DNA of 64,000 nt, taken from the NCBI GenBank assembly GCA_023053575.1, contig JAKZAP010000007.1, positions 25,693,464 to 25,757,463 of the forward strand, in the 5' to 3' direction. Under the pieces are notes generated by a model that saw only the letters and a program-made list of their open reading frames with translations, did no database searches and had not been told where the DNA came from. The position numbers were made by a program, and so were the translations under genes. This stretch comes from Branchinecta lynchi. Its lineage: Eukaryota; Arthropoda; Branchiopoda; Anostraca; Branchinectidae. Shown here in pieces: positions 1-11,160 of the stretch. The first letter of the stretch is position 1. Every line of letters begins with the position of its first letter.

Positions 1-2
1 TC

Positions 3-1751
3 GAAAATGTTAGGGTTGGAACCCGAAAGCGGCTTTGGAGAGTCTGTCCGGAGGTTAAGAAAGCCAAAAATCATGCGAAATTTTGGTTGAGACTATGGAT
101 AGCTTGTGGACGCCCTATCAGTGGAACCGTGTTTGACCTTAAAAAGAAGACAAAGCGGGAGTATAAGTTTTGTTTGAAATCCGCACGTTTAAATGGCGCT
201 GATGCCCCTACAGACCGCAAGTCTTGGAATAAAGTTCTTCTTTCGGACAAGTGTTGTGCAGTGTCTCCGTCAAAATTGACCTCCTCTGACTGGATAAACC
301 ATTATCGCAACTTGTTCACTCAGTGCAATATGCGCGTGCAACAGTTTTTCGATTCTTTACTTTCAAGGTTTCTCCCTGTTAAAATTTCTCAGTCTTCTGT
401 TTTTGCGGTTACTAGTAAGGCTGTCGAAAAGGCTGTTTACAGACTAAAAAAGACTGGATCTGTCGATATCGATGGTATTTCTTCAGAGTTCTTCAAAACT
501 GAATGTCCTGTTCTGATCCAACATCTACAACTACTGTTCCAAATGTTTCTTTCCCAATCTCAGGTCCCGAATAGCTTCCTTGTTGGAACCGTAACATCTG
601 TCCTTAAGCGAGGCAAGGACCCTGAACTGTGCAATAGTTTCCGTCCGATTACAGTATCATGTACAGTCAGTAAAATTTTTGAGTATGTCCTTCTTCCCGA
701 ACTTCTTGAAAAAGGCAATTTTGGAAATATGCAATTGGGTTTCAGGGATGGTACGGGTTGTGCGCATGCTCACCACGTTCTGACCAAAATAATGCGACAG
801 GCCACTCTAAACAGATCAACCATCCACATTTGTTCCATAGACATCTCTGGGGCTTTTGATAATGTTGTCCATTCTCAAGCTTTGTATTCGCTTGCTCGTT
901 CTGGAGTCAATTCTTCTATTCTTTGCCTTTTAAAGTATTGGTACGCAAATTCCAGCATTCGGGTAAAATGGCAGGGTCAGTTATCGGAAAATATTTCAGT
1001 GAACCATGGAGTTCGCCAAGGTGGAGTTTTGTCACCGTATATATTTAAGTCTGCGATTTCTGATTGTTTGGATTCTCTTCCTGCATATTTGTTCAAGGAG
1101 CTTTCGATCAGCTACATTGCGTATGCTGATGATATCCTCCTAGTCAGCCGTACAAAATCCACTCTTTCTAAAAATATGAAAATTTTAGCAAACAAACTTT
1201 CAGACATCGGACTTGAGATAAATCTGTCAAAATGTGAATATCTTTGTTTCGGTCGCACAACAACCTCTGAGCGCTCTTCTGTTGCAATTGGTTCTTTTTC
1301 TATTTTTTCGTCTGAGTCGCTGAAATGGCTCGGGCTTACCTTCAAATCCACATTATCTTTAACGTGCTCCTCTATTTTAAAATCAGTATCAAATTCCATT
1401 AGATTTGGTTACGGGCGTTTGGTCCCAAATAGAGGAAAATATTCTCGCAAGGCGCTCGGAAAGTTGTATAGTGCTTTTTGCGGCCCATATATCCACAATT
1501 GTTCCGGAGTTTACCATATCCTAAGGAAAAAAGATGTTAAAAATTTGAGAAGTTGTTTTTTCAAGTATTGTAAATTTCTGATGTATCTTCCAAAATCTTT
1601 TCGTAATCGTAAATTGGTTTCGAATTTTAATGTTCAGGATAGTGTTAATACACTTTTTCGTTCGCATTCAAATCTATTTTCCCTCCACAAACACCCTGCC
1701 CTCTCAGCCCATGAAATTATTAGCCAGTTTTTCATTCCTGAACCCGATTAA
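3..1751 (+). CDS. Non-LTR retrotransposon reverse transcriptase (ORF2 C-terminal part), 5' cut by window edge
   Basis: The frame is open from base 3 to a TAA at 1749-1751. A start is not expected because the protein continues upstream of the window. It encodes the reverse transcriptase that copies a LINE RNA at its chromosomal target. Numbering from the codon at 87: the fingers motif FRPITVS is near residue 185, the catalytic box DISGAFD at 252-258, GVRQGGVLSP near 308 and the catalytic YADD at 346-349. The region before the fingers (KKAKNHAKFWLRLW) is the usual linker after the endonuclease domain, which is missing here. The C-terminus ends in a family-specific tail (SAHEIISQFF). The frame has no internal stop, so this copy may be young. 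The clade looks CR1/L2/Rex-like, inferred from the motifs only. Related copies lie at 2075-2668, 52343-53432 and 63804-64000. Confidence 0.85.
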   Translation, partial: ENVRVGTRKRLWRVCPEVKKAKNHAKFWLRLWIACGRPISGTVFDLKKKTKREYKFCLKSARLNGADAPTDRKSWNKVLLSDKCCAVSPSKLTSSDWINHYRNLFTQCNMRVQQFFDSLLSRFLPVKISQSSVFAVTSKAVEKAVYRLKKTGSVDIDGISSEFFKTECPVLIQHLQLLFQMFLSQSQVPNSFLVGTVTSVLKRGKDPELCNSFRPITVSCTVSKIFEYVLLPELLEKGNFGNMQLGFRDGTGCAHAHHVLTKIMRQATLNRSTIHICSIDISGAFDNVVHSQALYSLARSGVNSSILCLLKYWYANSSIRVKWQGQLSENISVNHGVRQGGVLSPYIFKSAISDCLDSLPAYLFKELSISYIAYADDILLVSRTKSTLSKNMKILANKLSDIGLEINLSKCEYLCFGRTTTSERSSVAIGSFSIFSSESLKWLGLTFKSTLSLTCSSILKSVSNSIRFGYGRLVPNRGKYSRKALGKLYSAFCGPYIHNCSGVYHILRKKDVKNLRSCFFKYCKFLMYLPKSFRNRKLVSNFNVQDSVNTLFRSHSNLFSLHKHPALSAHEIISQFFIPEPD

Positions 1752-1918
1752 TGTGCTTGTCACTGTGTACAAATTTTAAGTCTATTTAGTTTTTTTTTTT
1801 TTTTTATATGAAAAGAATGTTGTCGTGTTTATTTACATTGTTTTGTTTAAGTGTTTTAATATGTATATTTTACTTTTGTATTTTATTCATACTCCGCTGT
1901 TACGCAAAAAGCGGGTCA

Positions 1919-1949
<31 letters not shown>

Positions 1950-1956
1950 AATAAAA
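1752..1956 (+). repeat. 3' UTR and (TAAA)n tail of the preceding LINE
   Basis: An AT-rich 3' UTR ends with a short hairpin-like segment, a 'gcgggtcat' block and about eight TAAA units from about 1917. The same 'gcgggtcataaataaa' junction ends the second copy near 2650, which fixes it as the 3' terminus of this LINE family. Confidence 0.8.
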
Positions 1957-2074
1957 AGATAGAAGGATTTCAAATGATCTTGAAGCCAATTACATTATTG
2001 CTTATTCTATTTACAGTCAACGTTCTTTACACTTGAAAAAAAAAAGAACAACAAATAAGGTTCACAAGCAACCG

Positions 2075-2668
2075 ACAATGGAACAAACTTCTCAAAATTG
2101 GCCTTGAAGTTAACCTGTCAAAATGTGAGTACCTGCATTTCAACCCTTCGTCAAATGGTTCGGCATCCAAAGCTTCTATATCGGCATAACGTTCAAATCC
2201 TGTCAAAATTTTGCTCTTCGGTTGTTCAAGAAATCAATCCGTAGCTCCTATGGACGCATCGTCCCCCAAGCGCTATAATCGTAAAGCATTGGGAAATTTG
2301 TAAAGCACCTTCTGTGCTACTTCTATACTATTTCGTTCTGGTGTCATTCGTGTTCTGCGAAAGAAGGAGATTAAAAAGAAGAGATCATGTTATTTTAAAT
2401 ATGCGAAGCAGATGGTCCACGTGTCGAAATTACGTCATAACCATACATTGACGGAGAAATTCAAAATTCAAGATGCAAGCGTGACCCTTTTGGATGTTTC
2501 CTCATCGCTTTCTAAAATCATGGACAACAGAGCCCAACCAGCGCACGACGTCGTCCACTGCTTCCTGACCGAAGATTGAAAATCAAGTGTCTTTTCTGTG
2601 TGTTTATGTGTTTTGTTTATTCTCTTCATTTACTCCGCCTTTTCAAAATGGCGGGTCATAAATAAATT
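2075..2668 (+). pseudogene. 5'-truncated, decayed copy of the same LINE (RT C-terminus and 3' tail)
   Basis: In broken frames this stretch encodes the segment after YADD of the first LINE (similar to LSDIGLEINLSKCEYL), the 'RKALG' region and the C-terminal tail (AHDVVHCFL before TGA near 2578). It then has the same 3' end with 'gcgggtcataaataaa'. Frameshifts and internal stops show it is dead. It begins abruptly around 2075, as expected from incomplete target-primed reverse transcription. It lies about 120 bp after the first copy in the same orientation. Confidence 0.75.
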
Positions 2669-2705
2669 ACTTACTTATTACGACTAAAGCCGAATACTCG
2701 TACCA

Positions 2706-2876
2706 CAAAGATAGTAGTTACCACGCCTACTACGCTCCCAAGCGTAGTAAGAAAATAGTTATTATTAGTTAGTTTTTCGAGAAGGTTGGAACAGTCAGCG
2801 TAGTAACTTTTCACGAGGTTGGAACGAGATACTATCTAATAGTAACTATAGTAAGAAGGATGGAACACACTCCTAG
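2706..2876 (-). repeat. Fragment of the GAGCGTGTTCCA-type MITE
   Basis: Contains repeated GTTGGAAC blocks and short 'agtaacta' blocks. In reverse complement it matches 19905-20030, part of a MITE with clear terminal inverted repeats. One end here ('ggatggaacacactc') resembles that terminus and the other end is ragged, so this is an old or partial copy. Confidence 0.6.
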
Positions 2877-4384
2877 TGATGCAGCTAGAAAGAACCCAGA
2901 TGGACAAGCTGAATACTGACAAAAGCAAGAAGGCTAGACAAAAAGAGAAAGATTTAGCTGGTGTATGAGTAAAAAAGTAGAATCAAAAGCTAAGCATTTG
3001 AAGGTATCTATTTGTTTATATAATTAGTTCAGAGATTTTCACGTCATTTTTACCCAATAATCAGACAAATGTTAAGACAAATGCGTTCTGACCCAGTGTA
3101 TAATTTATGCGGATTCGGGTTGATGCGACCTATGTCATTCTGTGGTCAGTTAGATCCGGATTATATTGGCTGGTGCTATAGATCTTATAACGTAAAAGGA
3201 CAGCGTTGTTTCTAACTACCATCCCTGTGAACTGATCACTGTTTCTCCCATATTTTATGTCATATCAAATCACGCCTTTAAGTAAACTTGATATATAACC
3301 TTCATATAAATCTCAATTATATGTGATCAAACTGATTTAAAAAGCTTTCAGGAAAATCTTCATCTTTTGCACAAATCTTCTAAGACTAACAACTAATTCT
3401 AGTTTGCAGGAGAACAAAATGGGGTTTTTCAGAAGTAAAATTTTTTCATTTGTTCTGCTGAAATGAGATTCTGAAGGGAGGATTAGAGAGAAACAGTCTG
3501 GTGAATAGATCTGAAGGGATAGGAAGCTCCTGTAAATAGCAGAACCTGCAAGTATTTTGTTCTATTTATTTTGGCAGCAAAAATTCCCCGCAACCTGTAG
3601 GATGAGTTTCTTTCTGCTGTTTTGCAAGTTATTGAATTTTTGGTCTTGCTGCTCTTGACTGTCTGGACAACATGTTTCTTATTTCAACCTCCATGTCTGG
3701 GTCTTCAACCCCAGTTGACAAAAGATGTGCCAGTGTGGCTACAAGCAGGCGTCATCAAAATGATCCTTTTTTATCTCCAGAAAACCAGGGTGTGACTAAC
3801 GAGTTCGTGGCCATATAAGAATGTGCACACAGGCCAACTGCTACGACTACAGTCCACAAGAATGCAAAAACGCAGCTGGTGAAAAAACATTTTGACTACC
3901 ATCCTATGTCTAGTTTTTCGACGTCCTGACCTAAGCAGGTCAAAAATCTCTTCACTAATAAATAGCCAATACAAAAGAATTTCTACAGTACGGTTGTTCC
4001 GCTATAGCCTCTTTCTGAAGTACACGAAAAACAATCTTAAACAATTACATAGCTCTCCTGAAAAGTAGCGGTTTCGAAAATAGGATAGTTTCCATCAGAG
4101 CAATTTGGAGGTAGGATAGTTTCAATCGGCGCGCATTTGGAGGTAGGAGAGTTTCAATCGTCGGTTCATACGGAATATTTGATTTGAGAAGTATTATTGC
4201 CTGTCCTTCAAATCTCCAAACAGTTGTCGGGCACTTGGAAGGGAGATCCAAGACACGTGTTCTTGTTAGTTTCATTCAGATACAATAGTTCTGGATTACA
4301 TCCCTCTTCACTTCCGCATTGTCCCCTAGGTACCAAGTTTTATTCTTCTAGCAACTGACCGAAAGATAGACTGAGGAAAAACGA
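2877..4384. other. No gene seen; three-copy 31-bp tandem repeat inside
   Basis: No convincing coding region on either strand; the short open frames lack family motifs. At about 4075-4165 a unit resembling 'ggaggtaggatagtttcaatc' occurs three times at about 31-33 bp spacing. Confidence 0.5.
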
Positions 4385-5098
4385 TTGGTAAATGAGAAAC
4401 TTTACATTTGTAAAGTTTTCCTGCGATCTCCATCGACGTATGAAGCACTGAGGAATTTCCAAATACCCCAATTTCCAAGCGCGTACCAGCAAGCAAGAAA
4501 TAATGAGACTCTTACTGACAGCCATAAAAATCTAGAGGAGTGTTATTTGTATGAGAAAGTGAGCAAAGAAATATCAACTTTTAGCTTGAAACCAGGGTTA
4601 GAAGAAAGAGTAATGGTTTTCAACGAAGTAAAAGTTACAAATGAAGTGGTTAGGAGTTCGAACACACACGTTTTCTGAAAGTACGGAATCAGCGACGTAG
4701 AGAGATTTATATTGACATAAGAGTGGTCTGGGGACTTATCGAAGATCCACGATGTCATGAGACCGCACTTCACATCATCGGCTGCATTTGTTGACTGGGA
4801 AGTCCAAGTACACTTAATTAGAGCCCTACTTCAGTTTGAGAAACATAACTTTAAAGTTCGTGGACTGTGCGACGGGGCTGTCACCAATATGTCACTCATC
4901 AAAGAGTTGCGTGAGAGCTCCAAAAGATATTTGGGTCTGAGAAAAGATGCAGATGCGGTGAAAGCTTGGTTCACTCACCCACTTCGTCAGGTCGAAAAAG
5001 TGGCTTGCTCTTATGTGTTTCTAATCAGGAAATTACAGAACATCTTAGACTGCGATTTATTTAGTCTTTTTATTAATTTTTTTTACCATAACTCGTGA
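4385..5098 (+). pseudogene. Decayed P-element/THAP9-like DDE transposase fragment
   Basis: Two open stretches (4385-4678 and 4757-5098), separated by stops, read as consecutive parts of a P/THAP9-type transposase, a nuclear enzyme that moves DNA transposons. The first ends with VFNEVKVTNEVVRSSNT, which fits the family block around the first catalytic acid (DE-K/V-I...). Here the acid reads N, so activity would be lost. The second has FKVRGLCDGAVTNMSLIKEL, matching the family's second catalytic block (CDGA..N). No THAP zinc finger is visible upstream. Assignment rests on these two blocks and their order and spacing. A Kolobok-like transposase is the main alternative. Confidence 0.45.
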
Positions 5099-6245
5099 TC
5101 ACCGGAATTCCACAGTGCCCGAAACCAAAGTATCTGGATCAGACATCAAACTTTCAGGATAACGTCGAAACCTGTGGTCTTGTTTATGACGATATCGGAT
5201 TTTCCGGACCTACCAAAGACTGAAGAACATGATAGACGCCTTACACCCCTTCTGGGCCAAGGTTGTAAGTGCGAAGTTCCATTGGATTTCGGTTGGAAAA
5301 CAATTAAGTGGATATTCGAAGGTGATCTAAGAAGAGCCGCGAAGGGTTAGTCAGGCCGATTCCCCATGCTAGATAGAGCGTACGTTGAAAGAGACTCCAA
5401 AGTTTACTCTGCCAAGGTTATACAGGTAAGATTTTTCCTTTATAGTTGAATCCGAACAAACCTCTGTGGCTGCTTGTTCAAACTTACTAACTGGTGATTG
5501 TTCCTAAGAAGTATATTTTAATTTTCGAATAAGGCTAGACAGAGAAAGAAATTTGAATACACGGATTATACATGTCCCCTTGCCTCTGTATCAAAGCTCT
5601 AATGGGCTTTGGGTGTATTCTAGTTAAAATATTTATCTTGCGAGAAAATAATTATCAGATATGGATTCAGCTTTGCTTACCCCGAAATCGACCATATAAT
5701 TACCTTTATTTTGACTACTAAAAGGGATTTTGTTTTTTTCGTCGCGTAGTCTAGTAATGACGTTGGGAACCTCCGCTACCTCCACTGGTTTCTCGACAAA
5801 TAAATTTAAGACAAACTGCGGAAAATTCTAATGTCTGCAAAAGCGTTGGTTCAATTAACAACAAAGTAAAGATTTTGAAATGTTCGATTCCAGACTGCAG
5901 AATCACATCCGAAGATAGCCCTCTATTCCGTGCTACCCCGAATAGGTTCATTTGTGGAAGGGCCTAGTCATCAGAGAATTTGGCCAGCACTCCACCAATC
6001 AATTACCAGGTTCGAGCTTTCAACTTGCTATGTTCAAACATAATATACAATCAGTGAGAAACTGTGCAAACTACAAAAAAGAGAACACAAACAGCTAATG
6101 AAGTGAAAACATAATGGTAACTATCCAGATTAATTTTACGAAAAAATGTTCTTCACTTTACCTCTATCCTAAGCAAACAAAATTTTTCACTTTCCCTCCA
6201 TCCTAACCAAACAAAATTCGTTCTACACATTTTTTTTCCGACAGA
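5099..6245. other. No gene seen; short repeat pair with 27.0 kb
   Basis: 5099-5240 may be the extended tail of the transposase relic. About 5715-5870 shares a diverged block with 27005-27150 (AAGGGAT, T-rich stretch, then 'tctagt.atgacgtt' and 'caaaagcgtt'), so it is a dispersed repeat. Nothing else is recognisable. Confidence 0.4.
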
Positions 6246-6836
6246 ACAATCTTCGGGAATGAAAACTACCGCGACGCGAACACAGCTATTTCTTTCGGAC
6301 GGCAAGGACCCCAAGATGGAAGGCCCGGTATCCACGTTGCCAGCATTTGTTCCATAAGAGCACATGAGGAAATTCTGCAAGTGCGACTGTCTTACCGGTC
6401 ACCACGTAAACCACGACCGATCAGACTTGCTGTTGACTTCTTAACCCCCTCTGACGACGACAAAGCTCCAAAAAATCCAAGGAGGAGAGCCTCAGCGACC
6501 ATTGCCGTCCAAAGGACAGGACCCAGACGGAAGCCAGTACACATGTAGGATGAGAAAGAAAGCAGCGAACGGTTAGACAAGCAGCGTGTATCTGTGGTTA
6601 CAGTAAGCATGAATTGCACACCGAGCAACGCAGCTGTGTTGCCTTTTGTTTCCTCGGATACTTACGACGAAGAACAGGTCGTTTCGTCGAACATTATCCA
6701 GCGACTTCTGAAGAAGATTGAAATTCCTACTGCACGGAACTTGCTCCTCTACGAGAAGAGCAAACCTCTGAAGAAGGCTCTCTCAGAGCACAATGGTAAG
6801 ATAACAGCTTATGTTAATGACAGAACTGATCCGTGA
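6246..6836 (+). other. Unassigned coding-like stretch, broken by a stop
   Basis: From about 6419 one frame reads a basic, serine-rich segment up to a TAG near 6546. The same frame then continues without a stop to the TGA at 6834-6836. The second part (80 residues from the ATG at 6594) is hydrophilic, with an amphipathic helix-like stretch (NIIQRLLKKIEI). I recognise no family. It could be a relic of a transposon accessory protein or a chance frame. No splice sites were evident at its edges. Confidence 0.25.
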
Positions 6837-7724
6837 ATTGATGACAAATCGATGAAACTGAGAAACAGAAACTGTTTAAAAAAAAAAAGTTTACCCGTGT
6901 CTTGTATTTGAAAAATTCAACTTACGCCGTAGTTTTAGGGTAGCGTGTAGAAGCGGCGGGTAAGTAAGGGCGGTAGTGCACTAGGCTTAAAATTAACATA
7001 GAAATACTTTTTATCCACAAATATACTCGGTATAATGTAAATCAGAATCAGCAGTCTGACGTAGACTAAATTTTAGGTAACCCTCGTCGGTTAGCCGGAA
7101 GCAGACTGACGTCGACTACAAGTTTAGCTGGATGTGATTTGGTTCTGAATCTTGACTTGTGCGAATAAATTGTAAGAAGTATCGACTCTGCTATGTACAT
7201 AGACCTAGTTGAGTGCTTTCATAGAGACCAATACAACAGTCCTCTAACCAACAACGATTTAGGCCTCAAGGTCTAATAACGACTTATACCTCAAGATCTA
7301 AGGTTCTAAACTAATCAAACCACGCGGGGGAAAGAAAAAGAAATGGACCAACAATCGACAATACAATTCTACTACCATTAAATGCAAGAAAACGGAAATA
7401 TGCTTCGGTTAATATGCTGTTACTATATGGAACATATAAGAACCATAATGTCTTGCGATTAAAGTGTTCAGTAAGTCCTAGCTTAACCTAGTCCCGAAAA
7501 TATACATACAGGACAACGAGTCCAGGCAGTTGGATTGTCGAGTTCTCCGTAGGAGTACTCGAATCTCGCAGAAACTTGTACACTCTATTCTAAAAACTTA
7601 AGTTATGACTCACAATTTCTTCCTTTCCTAGCCGCGCTCTGTCCGCTGGAGTAGTTTTTGGGAACCAAAACGTAGGTTGAGGGATAACTATGACATAAAT
7701 GTCCATCTTTCTGTGAGCACGATA
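6837..7724. other. No gene or recognisable repeat seen
   Basis: AT-rich sequence without long open frames, terminal inverted repeats or similarity to the repeat families found elsewhere in the window. Confidence 0.4.
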
Positions 7725-7960
7725 ACTCTCGAAGAGAATGAGACATTTTGATATAGCTTGGTGTAAGGATTCATTGGGTCAAGGGGAAGGTCAAGTTCGT
7801 AGATAACATTTAGGGGTGGGGGTTTCAAATTAAGGGGCTATTGACTATTGACACAGTGGATTTAGGGGTAAGGAGAAATGTTGAATCCGAATATGAAACT
7901 TATTTTCTCAACGGACAAGTAGTTCACCCAGTACCCAGCGAAAACTTAAAACAAAATTTT
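7725..7960 (-). repeat. Fragment of Helentron-like family F1 (3' part)
   Basis: On the minus strand it carries, in order, the F1 blocks for an 'aatttgaaaccccca...cctaaatgt' segment, the 'caccaagttt...caaaat' segment and one core unit (compare 31480-31680). The terminal palindrome is missing. Confidence 0.6.
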
Positions 7961-8689
7961 AGACCAGTTTTCGGCTTTAGCAGTCATACCCCCTTTTCAC
8001 AAACTTCATTATTCATTTGTGTATTCTGTGTGACGTCTGAGAGAAATAGTAAAATCGAAGGTGTTCAAACCAGGAAACATCAAGCGAGGATGTTGTTCAA
8101 TGAGAATTCACTGGTAAAGTATAGGTCAAGATCGTAGATCGGTCTTTTAGTCCTATCTTTAGGGGCAGAGGATGGGCTTGGAATTTACGGTAGAAACATG
8201 TTTGTTTCATAAGCTAATAAGATAAGATAAGATGTATTTACAATAAGAGCCAAAGGCTAAAGGCAAGGTCTTTGTCTCAAGCCTTGATATCATCTGGGTC
8301 TCAAGTTACAGGTGAGAAACCAAGTATGATGGAGAAAAAAAAAAGAACTTTCATTCCCATTTTTCCAGGGGAACGATAGCTGCCATGTACGTTCTCATAG
8401 ACAAAAAGGTCCAGAAAGGGACGGAAATCAAGGATATCACCCACGAAATAGATGGCTGAAAACAAGGCAAAGGTCCAAAAACTAAATGCAGAATATTGCA
8501 GTTGCAATCTTGAGCATAAAAGGAAAGAAAAATACTGTTTGTTAGGTGAGGAATAAGTAAGCGAAGTGAACCCTCCTTTGTGTTCTACTGCTAACTTCAG
8601 TATTGAAATTGCACATGACGTAGGCATTTCAAGCATAGAACCTTCCTAGCACATCCTACATGGAGCAAGAATTGATCCCCAGGCAGATT
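7961..8689. other. No gene seen
   Basis: Open frames here lack motifs. A short GATAA-rich stretch lies at about 8215-8232. Nothing else identifiable. Confidence 0.4.
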
Positions 8690-8950
8690 GAATTCAAACC
8701 AACAAGCGGCTAATTAGAAAATACTCGTTAGTTCTGCAATTGACTAACTGGAGCCAGTTTCTGCTCCTAAAAACTAAAGTCTGCATTTATAGAAAGGCTG
8801 TCCGATCAGTCCTATTCTATGGTGCTGAATCATAGTCTATAAAAGCAGCACGGGGGCGACCTGTTGAAACTTTCAACCATCGATGCCTTCTTTACATCCT
8901 CAGAGTGAGATTTGCAGACGGAGTATTGAACGCTAAAGTCCGCCGTCGCT
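8690..8950 (+). pseudogene. LINE reverse transcriptase C-terminal fragment (different family)
   Basis: The plus strand encodes a decayed version of the block after the RT palm found in many animal LINEs: a K...IY.A.V.SVL.YGAESW segment, then a FNHRCLL.ILR segment and a final KVRRRC. The order and residues are characteristic of the thumb/C-terminal domain. There are no intact ends. It abuts the 3' end of the opposite-strand LINE at about 8945. Confidence 0.6.
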
Positions 8951-9053
8951 GTTAATTCAATTCAATTTCTTTTATTTAACGGTTTTTGAAAACCAGAAAA
9001 AAACAAAACAAAAATAACACACTCCAAACGAACAGTACACTAAACTAAATCAG
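8945..9053 (-). repeat. 3' UTR and (ATTGA)n tail of the minus-strand LINE
   Basis: On the minus strand the stop codon is followed by a short AT-rich UTR, then AAATAAAAG and two ATTGA units. Short TTGA-type terminal repeats instead of poly(A) are typical of the L2/CR1 group and recur at 23740-23768, 29690-29710 and 42755-42772. Confidence 0.65.
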
Positions 9054-10745
9054 TCAGGTCGAACGGGCTCCAGGTGGAACCTGGATCACACGCAGAGGCC
9101 GCTCCCATTCCAGCCACACAGGCAGAGACAACCTCAAAAGCGGGGCAGATGCAGCCCGCACAAGTGGATTAGACGACCTGAGAATCCTGTTCTGCAAAGA
9201 AAAAATGTTTCTCCTCCTTAGTTCAGGAAAAGAAGGAAGTCCCGCCACCACAAACATACCAGAAGCACTGCAGTGTCTAGGCAGACGATGCAGCCACCTG
9301 AAAGCATTGTTATACAGAACCCGAAAAGACCTGTCAGTTTCCCCAGTGATGCTGGTCACAAGGGCCAGGCAGTAAATTGGAGTGCAGTAGGCCCTGAAAA
9401 GAAAAGATTTTATGTCCTCTTCACATGAAGAGAATTTTCTAATCAGTATATTTGCACAGACACACAGCAACCTCGAAACGGCTGTTACATGCTCCTCGTC
9501 AGTCAGTTTAGACGTCAGGTGGAACCCGAGGTATTTAAATGCCGTCACAAACTCGAGAGTGACACCATTGAGTATGGCGTCCGGGAGGCATTTTAGACGA
9601 GCTCCTTTCGGAAGAAACGCCATATACTTCGTCTTCGTGGTATTGAACACAATATCGTGTTCAGCGGCAAACCTTTCACAAACAAGCAGCAAGCTATTCA
9701 GCGCAGCTACAGTTGGGGCCAAAAGAACTAAATCGTCAGCATAGCTGATATTGTTAAAACACTGACCATTCATGTAGCAACCAATACCTGTTTCAGACAG
9801 CTCCTTATTCAGCTCGTCAACATACAAGTTATAAAGGAGTGGAGAAAGAACACCACCCTGGCGCACTCCATTGCCCACTGGGAAATGTGAGCTATAGCAT
9901 CCACTCCATCTAACCCGAAACTTCTGTACAGTAAACCACGATCCAAAAACCCGAATGATTCTCGGGTCAACATCTTTTAGTCGCAGCTTGTCAAGAAGTT
10001 TCGCGTGATTAACACGATCAAACGCAGCCTTAGCATCCAAAAAACACGCAAATACGGCTGTTGAAAATAACCAGTAGAACTGGATCACACACTTCAGTAA
10101 ATAAATACACAGGTCAGTACCCAGGCCAGCTTTGAATCCAAACTGGGAATGTGAAGATCTTATCATAGGTTCAATCGACTCATAAAGGCATTTTTCAAAA
10201 ACTTTCGAAACTACCGCAGCTAGGGCAATCGGCCTGTAATTGCTAATTGACGTTTGATCACCTGATTGGGATTTAGGAAGAGGGACCAGGCAAACCTCAG
10301 TTAAAGAATCCGGTACAAAACCATGATTGAGGAAACCATTAAAAAGAGCAGTCAGTAAACATACCATTATGGGCCCGCCATGCTTAAGGTGGTCCGCTGT
10401 GATTCCGTCGAGTCCCCCAGATTTACTCCCAGTGAGCCCAGAGACCGCCTTTGCCGTGTGGGCAAATGTGATCAGCTGCTCAGTAGGTGTAAAACCGGGA
10501 TTCTCACTCAAACGGGACGTTGATGCTGCAACATCCGATGGCACTGACGAGAAGACTGCCCAGAAGTGTCGACTCCACAATTCTGTTATTGCTTCCGGTC
10601 CTTTAGCATCAGCTATCTGATCAGATGGCTTAGGGGCAGATGCTTTATTAAGGCAAGAAACACGAGCCCAAAACTCACGAAACCGCGATCCCGAAAAACT
10701 CAGTGCAAGTGCACTGGTGCGAAGCTGCGTAGCGTTCTGCACCAT
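9054..10745 (-). CDS. CR1/L2-like LINE reverse transcriptase, long open frame
   Basis: 563 codons from the ATG at 10745 to the TGA at 9054-9056. It encodes the RT of a second LINE family: a target-insertion linker (FREFWARV), the fingers motif NYRPIALAAVVSKVFEKCL, the catalytic DAKAAFDRVNH, GNGVRQGGVLSPLLYNLYVDEL and the catalytic box SYADDLVLLAP, then the thumb and a C-terminal region rich in L and R. It acts as ribonucleoprotein on nuclear DNA. The ATG is probably not the original start: homologous coding sequence continues upstream in another frame (10746-11160), so one frameshift near 10745 breaks the full protein. The RT core itself has no stop, suggesting fairly recent activity. Confidence 0.85.
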   Translation of the reverse strand: MVQNATQLRTSALALSFSGSRFREFWARVSCLNKASAPKPSDQIADAKGPEAITELWSRHFWAVFSSVPSDVAASTSRLSENPGFTPTEQLITFAHTAKAVSGLTGSKSGGLDGITADHLKHGGPIMVCLLTALFNGFLNHGFVPDSLTEVCLVPLPKSQSGDQTSISNYRPIALAAVVSKVFEKCLYESIEPMIRSSHSQFGFKAGLGTDLCIYLLKCVIQFYWLFSTAVFACFLDAKAAFDRVNHAKLLDKLRLKDVDPRIIRVFGSWFTVQKFRVRWSGCYSSHFPVGNGVRQGGVLSPLLYNLYVDELNKELSETGIGCYMNGQCFNNISYADDLVLLAPTVAALNSLLLVCERFAAEHDIVFNTTKTKYMAFLPKGARLKCLPDAILNGVTLEFVTAFKYLGFHLTSKLTDEEHVTAVSRLLCVCANILIRKFSSCEEDIKSFLFRAYCTPIYCLALVTSITGETDRSFRVLYNNAFRWLHRLPRHCSASGMFVVAGLPSFPELRRRNIFSLQNRILRSSNPLVRAASAPLLRLSLPVWLEWERPLRVIQVPPGARST

Positions 10746-11160
10746 TTCAGGGCATTTTTATACCTACAATTAAGTAGTCTTCTTGCTCGGTCCACGGCAT
10801 CTCCCGTCGGCCGACCTTTCTGTACCCAAAGCAAGAAAGCTTGTTTTGCTGCCAAATAATGAGGATTTGACGTGGCGACTCCTTCCTGGAACTTTAGTAC
10901 CGTCGCTATGCGAACCAGCATTTCCAGGGGACCGTATAGGGAGACATTTACATGCACTAACTACAAGGATAGCCAGAAGCAAAGAATAAAGTGAGTCAAG
11001 AGCTTTGGCATGAGAAGAACAAGAGCTAGGTGATGAAACATCCAAAGACAGAATTCTCCGGCTGACCTCCTCCCGGTAGGACCACAGCTGCACCGAGTTT
11101 TTAATAAAGTTTTTAACATATTCAATATATATATTTTCTATTAATATAGAAAAAGCCAAA
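10746..11160 (-). pseudogene. Frameshifted upstream part of the same LINE ORF2
   Basis: Minus-strand frames here read RARRLLNCRYKNALK directly before the RT frame, a K/R-rich linker usual between endonuclease and RT. Farther upstream is SYREEVSRRILSLD with a following HAKALDSLYSLLLAIL, matching the spacer after LINE endonucleases. These pieces lie in two frames, so at least two indels have accumulated. The endonuclease domain itself is not seen, so the copy is 5'-truncated near 11160. Confidence 0.6.
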
